Shown here: positions 1-8,542 of the stretch, piece after piece
Position numbering within the stretch: the stretch's first letter is position 1
Layout: each line of letters begins with the position of its first letter
Assembly (NCBI RefSeq): GCF_006517235.1
Contig: NZ_CP041188.1
Span: forward strand, 2,170,001 to 2,234,000
Source: Pseudarthrobacter sp. NIBRBAC000502772
GTDB taxonomy: Bacteria; Actinomycetota; Actinomycetes; Actinomycetales; Micrococcaceae
DNA: 64,000 nt
Reading direction: 5' to 3'
Position numbers and translations under genes: made by a program
The notes under the pieces: generated by a model
Database searches by the model: none
Seen by the model: only the letters and a program-made list of their open reading frames with translations
Told to the model about the DNA's origin: nothing

Positions 1-1
1 T

Positions 2-445
2 GTCACGCGGATCGCCGCCAGCGATCCCACGCTGTGGGTCCAGATCCTGGGCGGCAACGCGGGAAAGGTCGTGGAGATCCTTTACGGGGTCCGCGAGGAC
101 CTGAACCGGCTCATCGGGACGCTGGAGGAACCGCTTGCGCCCGGCGCCAGGCTGGACCTGGCCCAGCTCATCAGCGAAGGCAATGCCGGGCAGGCCCGTA
201 TTCCGGGTAAGCACGGTGGCCCGCCGCAGGCATACTCCTGGCTGACGGTCCTCGTGGATGACCGGCCGGGACAGATCGCGCAGCTCCTCACCGAAATCGG
301 TGAGATCGGCGTGAACGTGGAGGACCTTCGGCTGGACCACTCCTCGGGCCAGAACGTGGGCATGGTGGAACTGTCCGTGCTGCCGAACAAGCATGACCAT
401 CTGATCGAAGCACTCAACGACCGCGGATGGCGGGTATTGCAGTAA
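2..445 (+). CDS. tyrA: Prephenate dehydrogenase, C-terminal part (cut by window start)
   Basis: Open frame entering from the left edge, about 147 codons visible. The visible half is the end of a TyrA-type helical dimerisation region (motif LWVQILGGNAG) followed by an ACT domain whose core reads SWLTVLVDDRPGQIAQLL. In family members this enzyme makes 4-hydroxyphenylpyruvate from prephenate for tyrosine synthesis, and the ACT domain carries allosteric control. The catalytic Rossmann half is outside the window, so the call rests on the C-terminus and on position: it runs directly into cmk with its stop overlapping the next start. An arogenate dehydrogenase specificity cannot be excluded. Confidence 0.85.
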   Translation, partial: VTRIAASDPTLWVQILGGNAGKVVEILYGVREDLNRLIGTLEEPLAPGARLDLAQLISEGNAGQARIPGKHGGPPQAYSWLTVLVDDRPGQIAQLLTEIGEIGVNVEDLRLDHSSGQNVGMVELSVLPNKHDHLIEALNDRGWRVLQ

Positions 446-1158
446 TGACACAAGAACTTCTTGACACCCTTCCGGCCTTGCGCGTAGGCAGGCCTTTGGT
501 GGTCGCCATCGACGGGCCGTCAGGCTCCGGCAAGTCCAGCGTGAGCAAGGAAGTGGCCCGCCGGCTGCACCTTGCCTACCTGGACACCGGCGCCATGTAC
601 CGTGCCCTGACCTGGTTCTGCGTCACCAGCGGAATTGACCTCAGCGACGCCGCCGCCGTGGAGCAGGCCTCCCGTGACCTGGTCCTGGAACTGAGCACCA
701 CACCGCGGGAGGAATACGTCCGCGTGGGCGGCGCCGACGTCACGGACGCCATCCGTGAACCGGCAATTTCGTCGGCGGTCAGTGCGGTGGCCACCACCCT
801 GGGTGCGCGGACCGAACTGATCCGCCGGCAGCGTGAGGTCATTGAAAAGCACCACCGCCGCATCGTGGTGGAGGGCCGGGACATCACGACCGTCGTGGCC
901 CCGGGCGCGGAAGTCCGCATGCTGCTGACCGCCAGTGAGGAGGCCCGGCTTCGCCGCCGCGGCATCCAACTGGGCGGCACGCAGGATGCGGAGCAGCTCG
1001 CCGCCCAGGTCACCCACCGTGACGCCAAGGATTCCACAGTGGTGAACTTCACCCAGGCTGCCGACGGTGTTGTCACCCTGGATTCTTCCGATCTGGACTT
1101 CGCCGAGACCGTGGACGCGGCGCTCGTGATCGTCACGAAGGTGCTTAACCGTGACTGA
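445..1158 (+). CDS. cmk: Cytidylate kinase
   Basis: 237-residue (d)CMP kinase of pyrimidine nucleotide metabolism; phosphorylates CMP/dCMP with ATP in the cytoplasm. Seen: P-loop GPSGSGKSS near the N-terminus, LDTGAMYRAL nucleotide-monophosphate motif, EGRDITTVV, and the RRRG lid segment. Length is normal for the family. An ATG six codons upstream (427) is in frame, but the ATG at 445 overlaps the tyrA stop (TAATGA), the usual coupled arrangement, so I prefer it. It is followed with an 8-base overlap by a PlsC gene and then der; cmk-der adjacency is common in actinobacteria. Confidence 0.93.
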   Translation: MTQELLDTLPALRVGRPLVVAIDGPSGSGKSSVSKEVARRLHLAYLDTGAMYRALTWFCVTSGIDLSDAAAVEQASRDLVLELSTTPREEYVRVGGADVTDAIREPAISSAVSAVATTLGARTELIRRQREVIEKHHRRIVVEGRDITTVVAPGAEVRMLLTASEEARLRRRGIQLGGTQDAEQLAAQVTHRDAKDSTVVNFTQAADGVVTLDSSDLDFAETVDAALVIVTKVLNRD

Positions 1159-1870
1159 CCGCGGCGTGCGGCTTCCCTCCGGCCTGACCATGACATGGAG
1201 CCGGCCCGTCGGCTGGCTCCTGGACCACGTGGTGTACCGCACGTCCGTCACAGGCCGGGACAACGTGCCTACGGGTGGGCCGGTGATTTTTGCCGGCAAC
1301 CACATCAGTTTCCTGGACGGGCCGGTGATGTTCGGCGCGTCGCCGCGTCCCATGCACATCCTGGTCAAGAAGGAGATGTTCAAGGGCTTGCTGGGTCGGG
1401 TCCTTCGGGCCTCCGGCCAGCTGCCGGTTGACCGCTCCGGGGACCGGGCTGCGCTGCTGCTGGGCAAGAACATGCTCGACGCCGGCCGCTGCATCGGGAT
1501 TCTTCCGGAAGGATCTCGGGGGAGCGGCCAGGCAACAGACATCAACAACGGGGTGGCCTGGCTGGCGCTGAACTCGGGCGCCCCCGTGGTTCCCGTGGCG
1601 ATCCTCGGCACCCGGACGGGCAACGAACACCTCGACACAGTACCCAGGCCAGGGCGGCGGTTCCACGTCAGCTTCGGCAACGCACTGACCCTCAGCCGCA
1701 ACCCCGGCGAAACGGGCCGTGCTTCAATGGACAGGGCGGGAATGGAAATCCGCGCTGCGCTTGCGGGGCACGTCCAGGAGACCATCCAACACAGTGGGCA
1801 GCCTTTGCCCCACGCGGATTTCCGCACGAACTTCACAGCAGTAGCCGGGACGCCGGCAGATGACCACTAA
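1151..1870 (+). CDS. 1-acyl-glycerol-3-phosphate acyltransferase family protein (PlsC-like)
   Basis: 239 residues starting at GTG and overlapping the cmk stop by 8 bases. Contains the acyltransferase motif [10 protein letters not shown] (His51-x4-Asp56) and motif [11 protein letters not shown], with a hydrophobic stretch around residues 42-50. By family it would acylate lysophosphatidic acid or a similar lysophospholipid at the membrane. Its position between cmk and der is a recurrent actinobacterial arrangement and suggests co-transcription rather than a specific substrate. A second PlsC paralogue lies at 18597; which one supplies the bulk phosphatidate step is not visible. Confidence 0.88.
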   Translation: MTDRGVRLPSGLTMTWSRPVGWLLDHVVYRTSVTGRDNVPTGGPVIFAGNHISFLDGPVMFGASPRPMHILVKKEMFKGLLGRVLRASGQLPVDRSGDRAALLLGKNMLDAGRCIGILPEGSRGSGQATDINNGVAWLALNSGAPVVPVAILGTRTGNEHLDTVPRPGRRFHVSFGNALTLSRNPGETGRASMDRAGMEIRAALAGHVQETIQHSGQPLPHADFRTNFTAVAGTPADDH

Positions 1871-1880
1871 GGAAAGTGCA

Positions 1881-3431
1881 ATGAGCGATACGACTCAAAC
1901 CTCCAGCCACTCCGGCGCCGGCGAAGATGAATACACGCCCACCGGCACGGACCAGGTGGCCGAGCGGCTGGCCGCGATCGACGACGACGAAGCGGAGATG
2001 CGTGCCGCGTCGCTCCGCGCCGGCTTGGACGACTACGAGCTCGACGAGGAAGACGCCGCCCTGCTGAGCGGGAACTACGACGACGAGGACTTCGACGGTC
2101 CGGTCAAGCTCGATCCCGTGCTTGCCATCATCGGCCGTCCCAACGTGGGCAAATCCACTCTGGTGAACCGCATCCTGGGCCGCCGCGAAGCCGTGGTCGA
2201 GGATACTCCCGGCGTGACGCGGGACCGCGTGATGTACTCGGCACACTGGAACGGGCGCAACTTCACTTTGGTGGACACCGGCGGCTGGGAGCACGATGCC
2301 CGCGGCATCCACGCACGGGTGGCCGAACAGGCGGAAATGGCTGTGGAAATGGCCGACGCCGTGCTCTTCGTCGTCGACTCCGCGGTGGGCGCCACCGCAA
2401 CGGACGAGGGCGTTATGAAGATGCTCCGCCGCAGCAAGAAGCCGGTCATCATGGTGGCCAACAAGGTGGACGACTTCGCCCAGGAAGCGGACTCTGCCAC
2501 ACTGTGGGGCCTCGGCTTCGGCGAGCCATACCCCGTCTCGGCCCTGCACGGACGCGGCGTGGCCGACCTCCTGGACCACGTGATGGACACCCTGCCGGAG
2601 TTCTCCACCATTGAGGGCCTGGAACGCTCGGGCGGACCCCGCCGCATCGCACTGATCGGCCGCCCGAACGTGGGCAAGTCATCACTGCTGAACAAGCTGG
2701 CAGGGTCCGAACGTGTCGTCGTGGACAACACCGCCGGCACCACGCGTGATCCGGTGGATGAGTTCATTGAACTCGGTGACCGCACGTGGCGTTTTGTGGA
2801 CACGGCAGGCATCCGCCGCCGCCAGCACATGGCGCAGGGCGCCGACTACTACGCCTCCCTCCGGACGCAGGCCGCGCTCGAAAAGGCGGAGGTCGCCGTC
2901 GTTCTTCTCGCGGTGGATGAGGTCCTCAGCGAGCAGGACGTCCGCATCCTGCAGCTGGCCATCGAGTCGGGCCGCGCCCTTGTGCTGGCTTTCAACAAGT
3001 GGGACCTGCTCGACGACGAACGCCGCACCTACCTGGAGCGCGAAATCGAGCAGGACCTGGCCCACGTGGCCTGGGCGCCCCGGGTCAACATCTCCGCGCT
3101 GACGGGCTGGCACAAGGACCGTCTGGTTCCCGCCCTGGACCTGGCCCTGGAGAACTGGGACAGGCGCATCCCCACCGGTAAGCTCAATGCCTTCCTTGGC
3201 GAGCTTGTGGCGGCGCACCCGCACCCGGTCCGCGGCGGCAAGCAACCGCGCATCCTGTACGGCACGCAGGCGTCCAGCCGGCCGCCGAAGTTTGTGCTGT
3301 TCACCACCGGATTCCTGGACCCGGGCTACCGCCGCTTCATCACCCGCAGGCTCCGCGAAACGTTCGGTTTCGAGGGCACGCCCATCGAGGTCAACATGCG
3401 CGTCCGCGAAAAGCGCGGCAAGAAGCGTTAA
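1881..3431 (+). CDS. der: GTPase Der (EngA), ribosome assembly
   Basis: 516-residue double-GTPase that matures the 50S subunit. Two G domains are plain: each has GRPNVGKS (G1), the first with DTGG and NKVD, the second with DTAG and NKWD; a C-terminal KH-like domain ends in a basic KKR tail. About 75 acidic residues precede the first G domain, longer than in E. coli Der but usual in actinobacteria. An ATG at 1860 is in frame, but AAGGAAAG sits five bases before the ATG at 1881, so 1881 is taken as start; that ribosome site overlaps the plsC stop codon, implying coupling. Last gene of the tyrA-cmk-plsC-der run. Confidence 0.95.
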   Translation: MSDTTQTSSHSGAGEDEYTPTGTDQVAERLAAIDDDEAEMRAASLRAGLDDYELDEEDAALLSGNYDDEDFDGPVKLDPVLAIIGRPNVGKSTLVNRILGRREAVVEDTPGVTRDRVMYSAHWNGRNFTLVDTGGWEHDARGIHARVAEQAEMAVEMADAVLFVVDSAVGATATDEGVMKMLRRSKKPVIMVANKVDDFAQEADSATLWGLGFGEPYPVSALHGRGVADLLDHVMDTLPEFSTIEGLERSGGPRRIALIGRPNVGKSSLLNKLAGSERVVVDNTAGTTRDPVDEFIELGDRTWRFVDTAGIRRRQHMAQGADYYASLRTQAALEKAEVAVVLLAVDEVLSEQDVRILQLAIESGRALVLAFNKWDLLDDERRTYLEREIEQDLAHVAWAPRVNISALTGWHKDRLVPALDLALENWDRRIPTGKLNAFLGELVAAHPHPVRGGKQPRILYGTQASSRPPKFVLFTTGFLDPGYRRFITRRLRETFGFEGTPIEVNMRVREKRGKKR

Positions 3432-3578
3432 TTAGGACACACCGGGGGCGTGCAGGCGGCAAAGTGTCACTTGCACCCTCCGGAATCGTGTAAGCTTTTC
3501 AAGGTGGTTCGGCCGGACTGCTGAGTTGAAATCCTGGCTAACATCGGGAGTAAACGCAGCGGAGAACGGCGGAACTAA

Positions 3579-3655
<77 letters not shown>

Positions 3656-3661
3656 AAACAG

Positions 3662-3700
3662 AAGCGTCCCGGAGAAAATTCTCCGGGACGCTTTTGTTTT
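3662..3700 (+). terminator. Bidirectional rho-independent terminator after tRNA-Pro
   Basis: Perfect 15-bp inverted repeat (3662-3676 with 3679-3693), loop of two bases, followed by TTTTGTTTT on the + strand. The opposite strand also has a T-rich tail, so the hairpin can serve the convergent glycosylase gene as well. Confidence 0.9.
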
Positions 3701-3733
3701 GTGCCGTCCTGTTCGGATGTTTCGCGGCCTGGC

Positions 3734-4603
3734 TTATTTCAGGAACTTCGACGTCCTGCGGTCCGCCAGGATCTTTCCCTTGGTCTGGCACGTGGGGCAG
3801 TACTGTAGGGAAGTATCCGCGAAAGACACCTCCCGGACTGTGTCACCGCACACCGGGCAAGCTTCGCCGGTGCGGGCATGGACCCGCATGTGGCTGCGTT
3901 TGACGTCCTTGAGCTCGCTGGGCGGCTTGCCCTCGGCTTCGGCCAGGGCTGTTCCGAGCACGCTGTGGATGGCGTCATAAAGCACCTGCACCGTGCCGCG
4001 GTCCAAGGACTTGGCGGTGGCAAAGGGGGAGATCCTCGCAGCATGCAGGATCTCGTCGCTGTAGGCGTTCCCGATCCCCGCAATCACACTCTGGCTCCGC
4101 AGGACGCCCTTGATCTGCTGGGAAGTGGAGCCGAGAATTTCCGCCAGCATGTCGGCGTCGAACGCTGCGCTGAACGGGTCCGGCCCCAGCGCCGCGACGC
4201 CCGGCACATCCTGGGGGTCGCGCACCACGTAAACGGCAAGGCTCTTTTTGGTCCCCGCCTCGGTAAGATCCATGCCATGGGCACCGTCCGGCCCGGTGAA
4301 CGCCAGCCGCATGGCGATGTGGCCCTTTCCCATCCGGAGCTGGGTGTCTGTGGGCGAGTCCGTGAAGCGGACCCAGCCCGCCCGGGCGAGGTGGAAGACA
4401 AAGGACGGCCCGTCGGTGTCAATGCTGACAAACTTTCCAAACCGCCGCACGCCGGCGACCGTGCAGTTCTCCAGCGCTGTGAACGGCGGATCCGCTGTCT
4501 TCAGCACGGCAAAGGAAACGATCTGGACCTTCCGCACCACCGCTCCGCGCAGGTGCTCGTCCAGGAAACCGGCCAGGCCTGCAACCTCGGGAAGCTCCGG
4601 CAC
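3734..4603 (-). CDS. Fpg/Nei family DNA glycosylase/AP lyase
   Basis: 289 residues. The catalytic N-terminus PELPEV follows a GTG start at 4603; after Met removal the Pro would be the Schiff-base nucleophile and the next Glu the acid. The open frame extends further upstream, but only this start fits the family. Seen later: GKFVSIDTDG with the conserved Lys, a helix-two-turns-helix segment with GIGNAYSDEIL, and a C-terminal zinc finger with two CxxC pairs (CPVCG and CPTCQ). It excises oxidised bases and nicks the strand. Exact class (Fpg, Nei1, Nei2) is not settled by eye. It starts just four bases after the stop of the membrane-protein gene, so the two form an operon. Confidence 0.88.
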   Translation of the reverse strand: MPELPEVAGLAGFLDEHLRGAVVRKVQIVSFAVLKTADPPFTALENCTVAGVRRFGKFVSIDTDGPSFVFHLARAGWVRFTDSPTDTQLRMGKGHIAMRLAFTGPDGAHGMDLTEAGTKKSLAVYVVRDPQDVPGVAALGPDPFSAAFDADMLAEILGSTSQQIKGVLRSQSVIAGIGNAYSDEILHAARISPFATAKSLDRGTVQVLYDAIHSVLGTALAEAEGKPPSELKDVKRSHMRVHARTGEACPVCGDTVREVSFADTSLQYCPTCQTKGKILADRRTSKFLK

Positions 4604-4607
4604 GGCT

Positions 4608-5255
4608 TTACCTGTCGTCAGCCTGGCTGTCGGGTGCGGCCGGAGCCTCAGGAACAGCTGACGCCTCGGGAGCAGGTGAGCTGGCCGCGGAGTCATTGGC
4701 CGCCTTCGCAGCCAGGGAACGCTCGGCACCTGCCTTCTTGAGCACCTTCATCTTTTTGCCGCGCTGCCGCCAGACCCTCCACAGGATCAGGCCGACCACA
4801 AAGACCACGACGGCGGCGATGGCTGAGATCTGTGTCCACAGCGGGAACCAGGTTGCCTCCGTGCCAAGGATCCGCTGTCCGTTATGGGCGGCCTGCGAGC
4901 TGTCGAACATGATCCCGGCGGTCAGCAGATTCGGGGAGGCGAGAGCCACAGCGGCGACGAGGATGGTCAGCTTCCAGGGCCAGCTTACGGATTTGCGTGT
5001 GGCCTGCCAGGCCACCACGAGGGGAACGAACGTGAAAACGAACCCGTAAAACATCCCCACCAGGATGCCCGCCCCAAGATTGCCCTGGACCTGGTTGCGG
5101 ATAACATTCGCCCACCAGACCGGGAGGATGGCCGCTAAGGCAAAGTAAGCGATAGTGAGGACCACCAACGCCACCGCAACGAGGATGATCCGTGCAGCCC
5201 AGTTCGCCTTTTTCGCGGGCGATTCCTGTGCATGTGATCTCATGAGTCTCATCAT
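4608..5255 (-). CDS. Membrane protein of unknown function
   Basis: 215 residues with four hydrophobic segments (after about residue 15, then around 55, 85 and 130) and a basic, then Ala/Pro/Glu-rich cytoplasmic tail of about 60 residues. Start chosen at ATG 5255 because GAGGAGG lies eight bases upstream; a longer open frame reaches into gcvH on the other strand and is not used. No catalytic motif is recognisable. It is translationally linked to the downstream glycosylase gene and divergent from gcvH, with under 110 bases between starts. A permease-like role would be speculation. Confidence 0.7.
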   Translation of the reverse strand: MMRLMRSHAQESPAKKANWAARIILVAVALVVLTIAYFALAAILPVWWANVIRNQVQGNLGAGILVGMFYGFVFTFVPLVVAWQATRKSVSWPWKLTILVAAVALASPNLLTAGIMFDSSQAAHNGQRILGTEATWFPLWTQISAIAAVVVFVVGLILWRVWRQRGKKMKVLKKAGAERSLAAKAANDSAASSPAPEASAVPEAPAAPDSQADDR

Positions 5256-5361
5256 GTCAGAATCCTCCTCGAACGCCCGTGGAGTTGTGCCTATACTTTC
5301 AGCGGCGGCTTGTTTTCCAGGCCCCGTTGACATTGGTGATTGACCCGATGAAAGGCCCCTG

Positions 5362-5748
5362 ATGAGCAACATTCCCGAAGACCTGTCCTACACCGCCGAG
5401 CACGAGTGGGTATCCGCACCGAGCGCCGACGGCGTGGTCCGGGTGGGCATCACCGACTTCGCGCAGGACGCACTCGGAGATGTTGTCTATGCCCAGATGC
5501 CGGAAGCCGGCACCAAAGTCACCGCAAACGAAGTCGTGGGCGAGGTCGAATCCACCAAGAGCGTCAGTGACATCTATGCTCCGGTCAGCGGCGAGGTCGT
5601 GGCACGCAACGAATCCCTCGATACCGATTCGGCGTTGATCAACTCCGATCCGTACGGCGACGGCTGGCTGATCGAGATCCGGCTGGCAGAAGCGGACGCT
5701 GTGGAATCCTTGCTCAGTGCATCCGAGTACGAACAGCAGGTAGGCTGA
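5362..5748 (+). CDS. gcvH: Glycine cleavage system H protein
   Basis: 128-residue lipoyl carrier that shuttles the aminomethyl group between the P, T and L proteins of glycine cleavage. The lipoylation site is visible as EVESTKSVSD with Lys66, and the fold ends with the usual YGDGWLIEI segment. Length is normal. The P and T genes are not in this window. It heads the gcvH-garA-ftsR-nuclease-merR order also found as Rv1826-Rv1830 in M. tuberculosis, so linkage is conserved although the cofactor chemistry is unrelated to its neighbours. Confidence 0.95.
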   Translation: MSNIPEDLSYTAEHEWVSAPSADGVVRVGITDFAQDALGDVVYAQMPEAGTKVTANEVVGEVESTKSVSDIYAPVSGEVVARNESLDTDSALINSDPYGDGWLIEIRLAEADAVESLLSASEYEQQVG

Positions 5749-5893
5749 AGCTAACGGGTTCATCCGGTCCGGCCAACGGGCGTCTTCGCACGTCAGTGGC
5801 CGGATCGGGGCCCGGCATCGGATCCGCGAGGCGGATCCGTCAGGGCAAAAGTTGATTGCAGGCGTGAGAGCTGCAGCGAAAGAGGAGGAATCC

Positions 5894-6370
5894 ATGGTTG
5901 GCCACGAACAGGACCCTGCCGAAGGCGAGCACGGCACAGGTGCGGCCAGGGCTTCGGAGACCACCTCGATCCATCTCACCCCCGTCTCCGACGAACCCAC
6001 CATCGCCCCCAAGCTGTCCACGGACGAGCGTTCATCCGTGGAGGCGCTGCCGGCCGGTTCCGCGCTCCTGGTGGCCCACAGCGGCCCGAACGCGGGTGCC
6101 CGCTTCCTGCTTGACACGGACACCACCACGGCCGGCCGTCATCCTGATGCCGACATCTTCCTGGATGACGTCACCGTCTCGCGGCGCCACGTCGAGTTCC
6201 GCCGCACTGCGCGGAGCTTTGAAGTGGTGGATACCGGCAGCCTCAACGGCACGTACGTCAACCACGACCGCGTGGACAGTGTTGAGCTAAAGTCCGGGAA
6301 CGAAGTCCAGATCGGCAAGTTCCGACTCACCTTCTACCTGAGCCCTGCCCGCGCAGCAGGCCGCGCCTGA
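5894..6370 (+). CDS. garA: FHA-domain metabolic switch protein, GarA/OdhI type
   Basis: 158 residues. An N-terminal ETTS motif (Thr23-Thr24) matches the tandem Thr that PknB/PknG-type kinases phosphorylate in GarA and OdhI. A C-terminal FHA domain follows (AGRHPDADIFLDD, VSRRHVEF, GSLNGTYVN, QIGKFRL). In relatives the unphosphorylated protein inhibits 2-oxoglutarate dehydrogenase and controls glutamate metabolism; phosphorylation makes the FHA domain bind its own tail and releases the target. Start at ATG 5894 because AGAGGAGGAA precedes it; an in-frame ATG at 5852 lacks such a site. A cognate-type PASTA kinase sits at 20892-22955, though direct pairing is inference. Confidence 0.93.
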   Translation: MVGHEQDPAEGEHGTGAARASETTSIHLTPVSDEPTIAPKLSTDERSSVEALPAGSALLVAHSGPNAGARFLLDTDTTTAGRHPDADIFLDDVTVSRRHVEFRRTARSFEVVDTGSLNGTYVNHDRVDSVELKSGNEVQIGKFRLTFYLSPARAAGRA

Positions 6371-6387
6371 TCCCGGGACACTTGCCT

Positions 6388-7110
6388 GTGGCAATGGCAC
6401 AACCGGAACGCCGGGGGCCCCAAGTTTTGAACATCGGGGAAGTCCTCGCGCAACTCAGCGGCGACTTTCCGGGTATGACCGCGTCGAAAATCAGGTTCCT
6501 CGAGGAAAAGGGACTGATTAATCCGCGCCGCACTCCGGCCGGATACCGGCAGTACTCGGACAGTGACGTCGAACGTCTCCGTTTTGTGCTGGCGCTGCAG
6601 CGGGACCAGTACCTTCCACTGAAAGTCATCAAGGACTACCTTGATGCGATCGACAGGGGAGAGCGGCCCGAGAACCTGCCGCCCGGCGTCGTGGTTTCGC
6701 CGCGGATCGTTTCGGATGAATTGGCCGTGGAGCTTCAGAACCGCGGCCGGAAATTCAGCGAGGAACAGCTGCGGACCGAGTCCGGCGCCAGCATTCCGTT
6801 GCTCCAGTCGCTGCTGAGCTTCGGGCTGATCAGCCACAGCAACGGCAAGTTCGACGAGCACGCCCTCCAAGTGGCCCGTGCCTGCGTGCAGCTGGAGAGC
6901 CACGGCCTTGAGCCGCGCCACCTGCGGCCGTTCCAGGCCGCCGCGGAACGTGAATTCGGACTCGTGGAGCGCGCAGTTGCGCCGCTCGCGTCCCGGCGCG
7001 ATTCCGCGTCACAGGCGCGGGCTGCCGAAGCGGCCCGCGAAATCAGCGACCTCTGCCTGGTCCTGCACCGGGCACTGGTCCAGGACCGTATCTCACGTAT
7101 GGACATCTGA
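6388..7110 (+). CDS. ftsR: MerR-type transcriptional regulator FtsR
   Basis: About 240 residues with an N-terminal winged helix of MerR type (ASKIRFLEEKGLINP, GYRQYSDSDVERL) and a long C-terminal region. Sequence and gene order match Rv1828/FtsR, which in Corynebacterium activates ftsZ transcription. TTG 6382, GTG 6388 and ATG 6394 are all possible; GGGA nine bases before 6388 favours GTG, not decisively. It follows garA by 17 bases and overlaps the next start (TGATG). A candidate target site lies in the ftsZ promoter region at 44110-44134 and a related motif just downstream of this operon at 7623-7634. Confidence 0.88.
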   Translation: MAMAQPERRGPQVLNIGEVLAQLSGDFPGMTASKIRFLEEKGLINPRRTPAGYRQYSDSDVERLRFVLALQRDQYLPLKVIKDYLDAIDRGERPENLPPGVVVSPRIVSDELAVELQNRGRKFSEEQLRTESGASIPLLQSLLSFGLISHSNGKFDEHALQVARACVQLESHGLEPRHLRPFQAAAEREFGLVERAVAPLASRRDSASQARAAEAAREISDLCLVLHRALVQDRISRMDI

Positions 7111-7613
7111 TGATCGAAGTGGAGATCGTAGGCGTTCGTATCGAACTGCCGTCCAACCAGCCGCTCGTCCTGCTGCGCGAGATCCACGGCGAGCGGCACG
7201 TGCCCATCTGGATCGGGACTCCAGAGGCAAGTGCCATCGCCCTGGCCCAGCAAGGGGTAGTGCCTCCGCGCCCGATGACCCACGACCTCCTGGTGGACGT
7301 GGTGGAGTCCCTGGGCCATTCGGTCGTCAGCGTCAACATTGTGGCCGTTGAGGACAACATCTTTTATGGCCAGCTCCAGTTCGAGAACGGCACCACCGTT
7401 AGCTCGCGGGCATCGGACGCACTCGCGATCGCGTTGCGGGCCAAGTGCCGCATCTGGTGTGCCGACTCGGTAATGGATGAAGCCGGAGTCCGTATTACCG
7501 AGCATGACGAGGGGGAGGATACTGACCCGGGCCCCACCGTGGACGAGGAGCGCGAACTGCGGCGCTTCCGTGAGTTCCTGGACGATGTGGAGCCCGAAGA
7601 CTTCGACGGCTGA
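7110..7613 (+). CDS. Bifunctional nuclease family protein (DUF151)
   Basis: 167 residues, starting inside the stop codon of ftsR. The DUF151 core is clear: PIWIGTPEASAIALAQQG, RPMTHDLL, and SRASDALAIALR with acidic and arginine residues conserved across the family. Plant and bacterial members have been reported to have combined RNase/DNase activity, but for actinobacterial homologues (Rv1829) the function is not established. The C-terminal 35 residues are acidic. The tight coupling with ftsR suggests a shared physiological role. Confidence 0.87.
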   Translation: MIEVEIVGVRIELPSNQPLVLLREIHGERHVPIWIGTPEASAIALAQQGVVPPRPMTHDLLVDVVESLGHSVVSVNIVAVEDNIFYGQLQFENGTTVSSRASDALAIALRAKCRIWCADSVMDEAGVRITEHDEGEDTDPGPTVDEERELRRFREFLDDVEPEDFDG

Positions 7614-7622
7614 GGTCACGTT

Positions 7623-7634
7623 AAGGTTAAAGTT
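7623..7634 (+). promoter_or_regulatory. Candidate FtsR/MerR operator AAGGTTAAAGTT
   Basis: Twelve bases that differ at one position from AAGGTTAAGGTT at 44123-44134 in the ftsZ promoter region. It lies 45 bases upstream of the predicted -35 of the second merR gene and 10 bases after the nuclease-family stop. Assignment to FtsR or to the MerR encoded downstream is inference. Confidence 0.4.
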
Positions 7635-7678
7635 GAGCCTGAAAGTTCCGACACGCCTGCGCCAAGCGGCCTAGATCT

Positions 7679-7707
7679 TTGACCTTGGGGCGCAGCGGGC
7701 CTAACGT
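7679..7707 (+). promoter_or_regulatory. Predicted promoter of the second merR gene
   Basis: TTGACC (7679-7684), 17-base spacer, TAACGT (7702-7707). This is one of the cleanest sigma-70-type matches in the window and gives a leader of about 140 bases before the GTG at 7852. Confidence 0.5.
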
Positions 7708-7851
7708 CGAAGGTATCAAGCTCCCATTGCTTACAGCAGCCGCGCAAGTCACACTGTAAAAGTACGACCCCCGCGAAATTACATGCATGAACTTCATGTG
7801 TGAACCGGCTGATGCAGTGGTCCCCGGGAGCTTATGACAAGGAGGATCCAG

Positions 7852-8448
7852 GTGAGTCCCAAAGGCGAAGCAGGCGGGCTGAAGCAGCCCACAACGGCTG
7901 GTGTGGCTGTGCCCGCGAGCGGTGCCCAGGGCCTCCTGTTTACCGAAGACCTTCCCGTCCTTGACGAGGACGCCGGCTACCGCGGCCCCACGGCCTGCAA
8001 GGCGGCCGGCATCACGTACCGTCAGCTGGACTACTGGGCACGCACCGGGCTGGTTGAGCCCGCAGTCCGCGGCGCCGCAGGCTCCGGCTCGCAGCGACTC
8101 TACGGCTTCCGGGACATTCTCGTCCTCAAGGTAGTCAAGCGGCTTCTGGACACCGGTGTTTCCCTTCAGCAGATCCGCACGGCAGTGGAACATCTGCGCG
8201 AACGCGGCGTGGAGGATCTGGCACAGATCACGCTCATGAGCGACGGCGCGAGCGTCTACGAATGCACCTCCGCAGACGAGGTCATCGATCTTGTACAGGG
8301 TGGACAAGGCGTTTTCGGCATCGCCGTGGGCCGGGTCTGGCGCGAAGTCGAGGGCAGCCTGGCTTCCCTGCCGAGCGAACACGCCGCTGAACAGTCCTTT
8401 CCCGACGACGAGCTGAGCAAGCGGCGCGCTGCCCGCAAGATCGGCTGA
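7852..8448 (+). CDS. MerR family transcriptional regulator (Rv1830-like)
   Basis: 198 residues. A degenerate MerR winged helix (ACKAAGITYRQLDYWARTGLVEP, YGFRDILVLKVVKRLLD) with a C-terminal effector or dimerisation region; no metal-binding cysteines are visible. Start at GTG 7852 because AAGGAGGA lies five bases upstream; an ATG at 7834 in frame is placed before that site. It is the fifth gene of the conserved gcvH-garA-ftsR-nuclease-merR order, but has its own promoter and a 238-base upstream gap. Followed by a strong terminator. Target genes cannot be read from sequence; the shared motif at 7623 suggests cross-regulation with ftsZ control. Confidence 0.85.
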   Translation: MSPKGEAGGLKQPTTAGVAVPASGAQGLLFTEDLPVLDEDAGYRGPTACKAAGITYRQLDYWARTGLVEPAVRGAAGSGSQRLYGFRDILVLKVVKRLLDTGVSLQQIRTAVEHLRERGVEDLAQITLMSDGASVYECTSADEVIDLVQGGQGVFGIAVGRVWREVEGSLASLPSEHAAEQSFPDDELSKRRAARKIG

Positions 8449-8471
8449 CAACAGGCTGGCACAACACCAAC

Positions 8472-8508
8472 AAGAAGAGGCCACCCCCTGCGGGGATGGC
8501 CTCTTGTC
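8472..8508. terminator. Terminator between merR and parA-like gene
   Basis: Inverted repeat pairing AAGAGGCCA and CCCC (from 8475) with GGGG and TGGCCTCTT (to 8505), with one bulged A. It lies between two convergent genes and probably serves both; the T-tract is weak. Confidence 0.75.
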
Positions 8509-8542
8509 GTTGTCTGCGGAACCTTTGGCTGCAGCCAAAGGG

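Noticed and set aside
3471..3496. Promoter TTGCAC/TAAGCT for tRNA-Pro
   Set aside because: Spacer is only 14 bases, and other pairings give 20; too uncertain to list as a feature.
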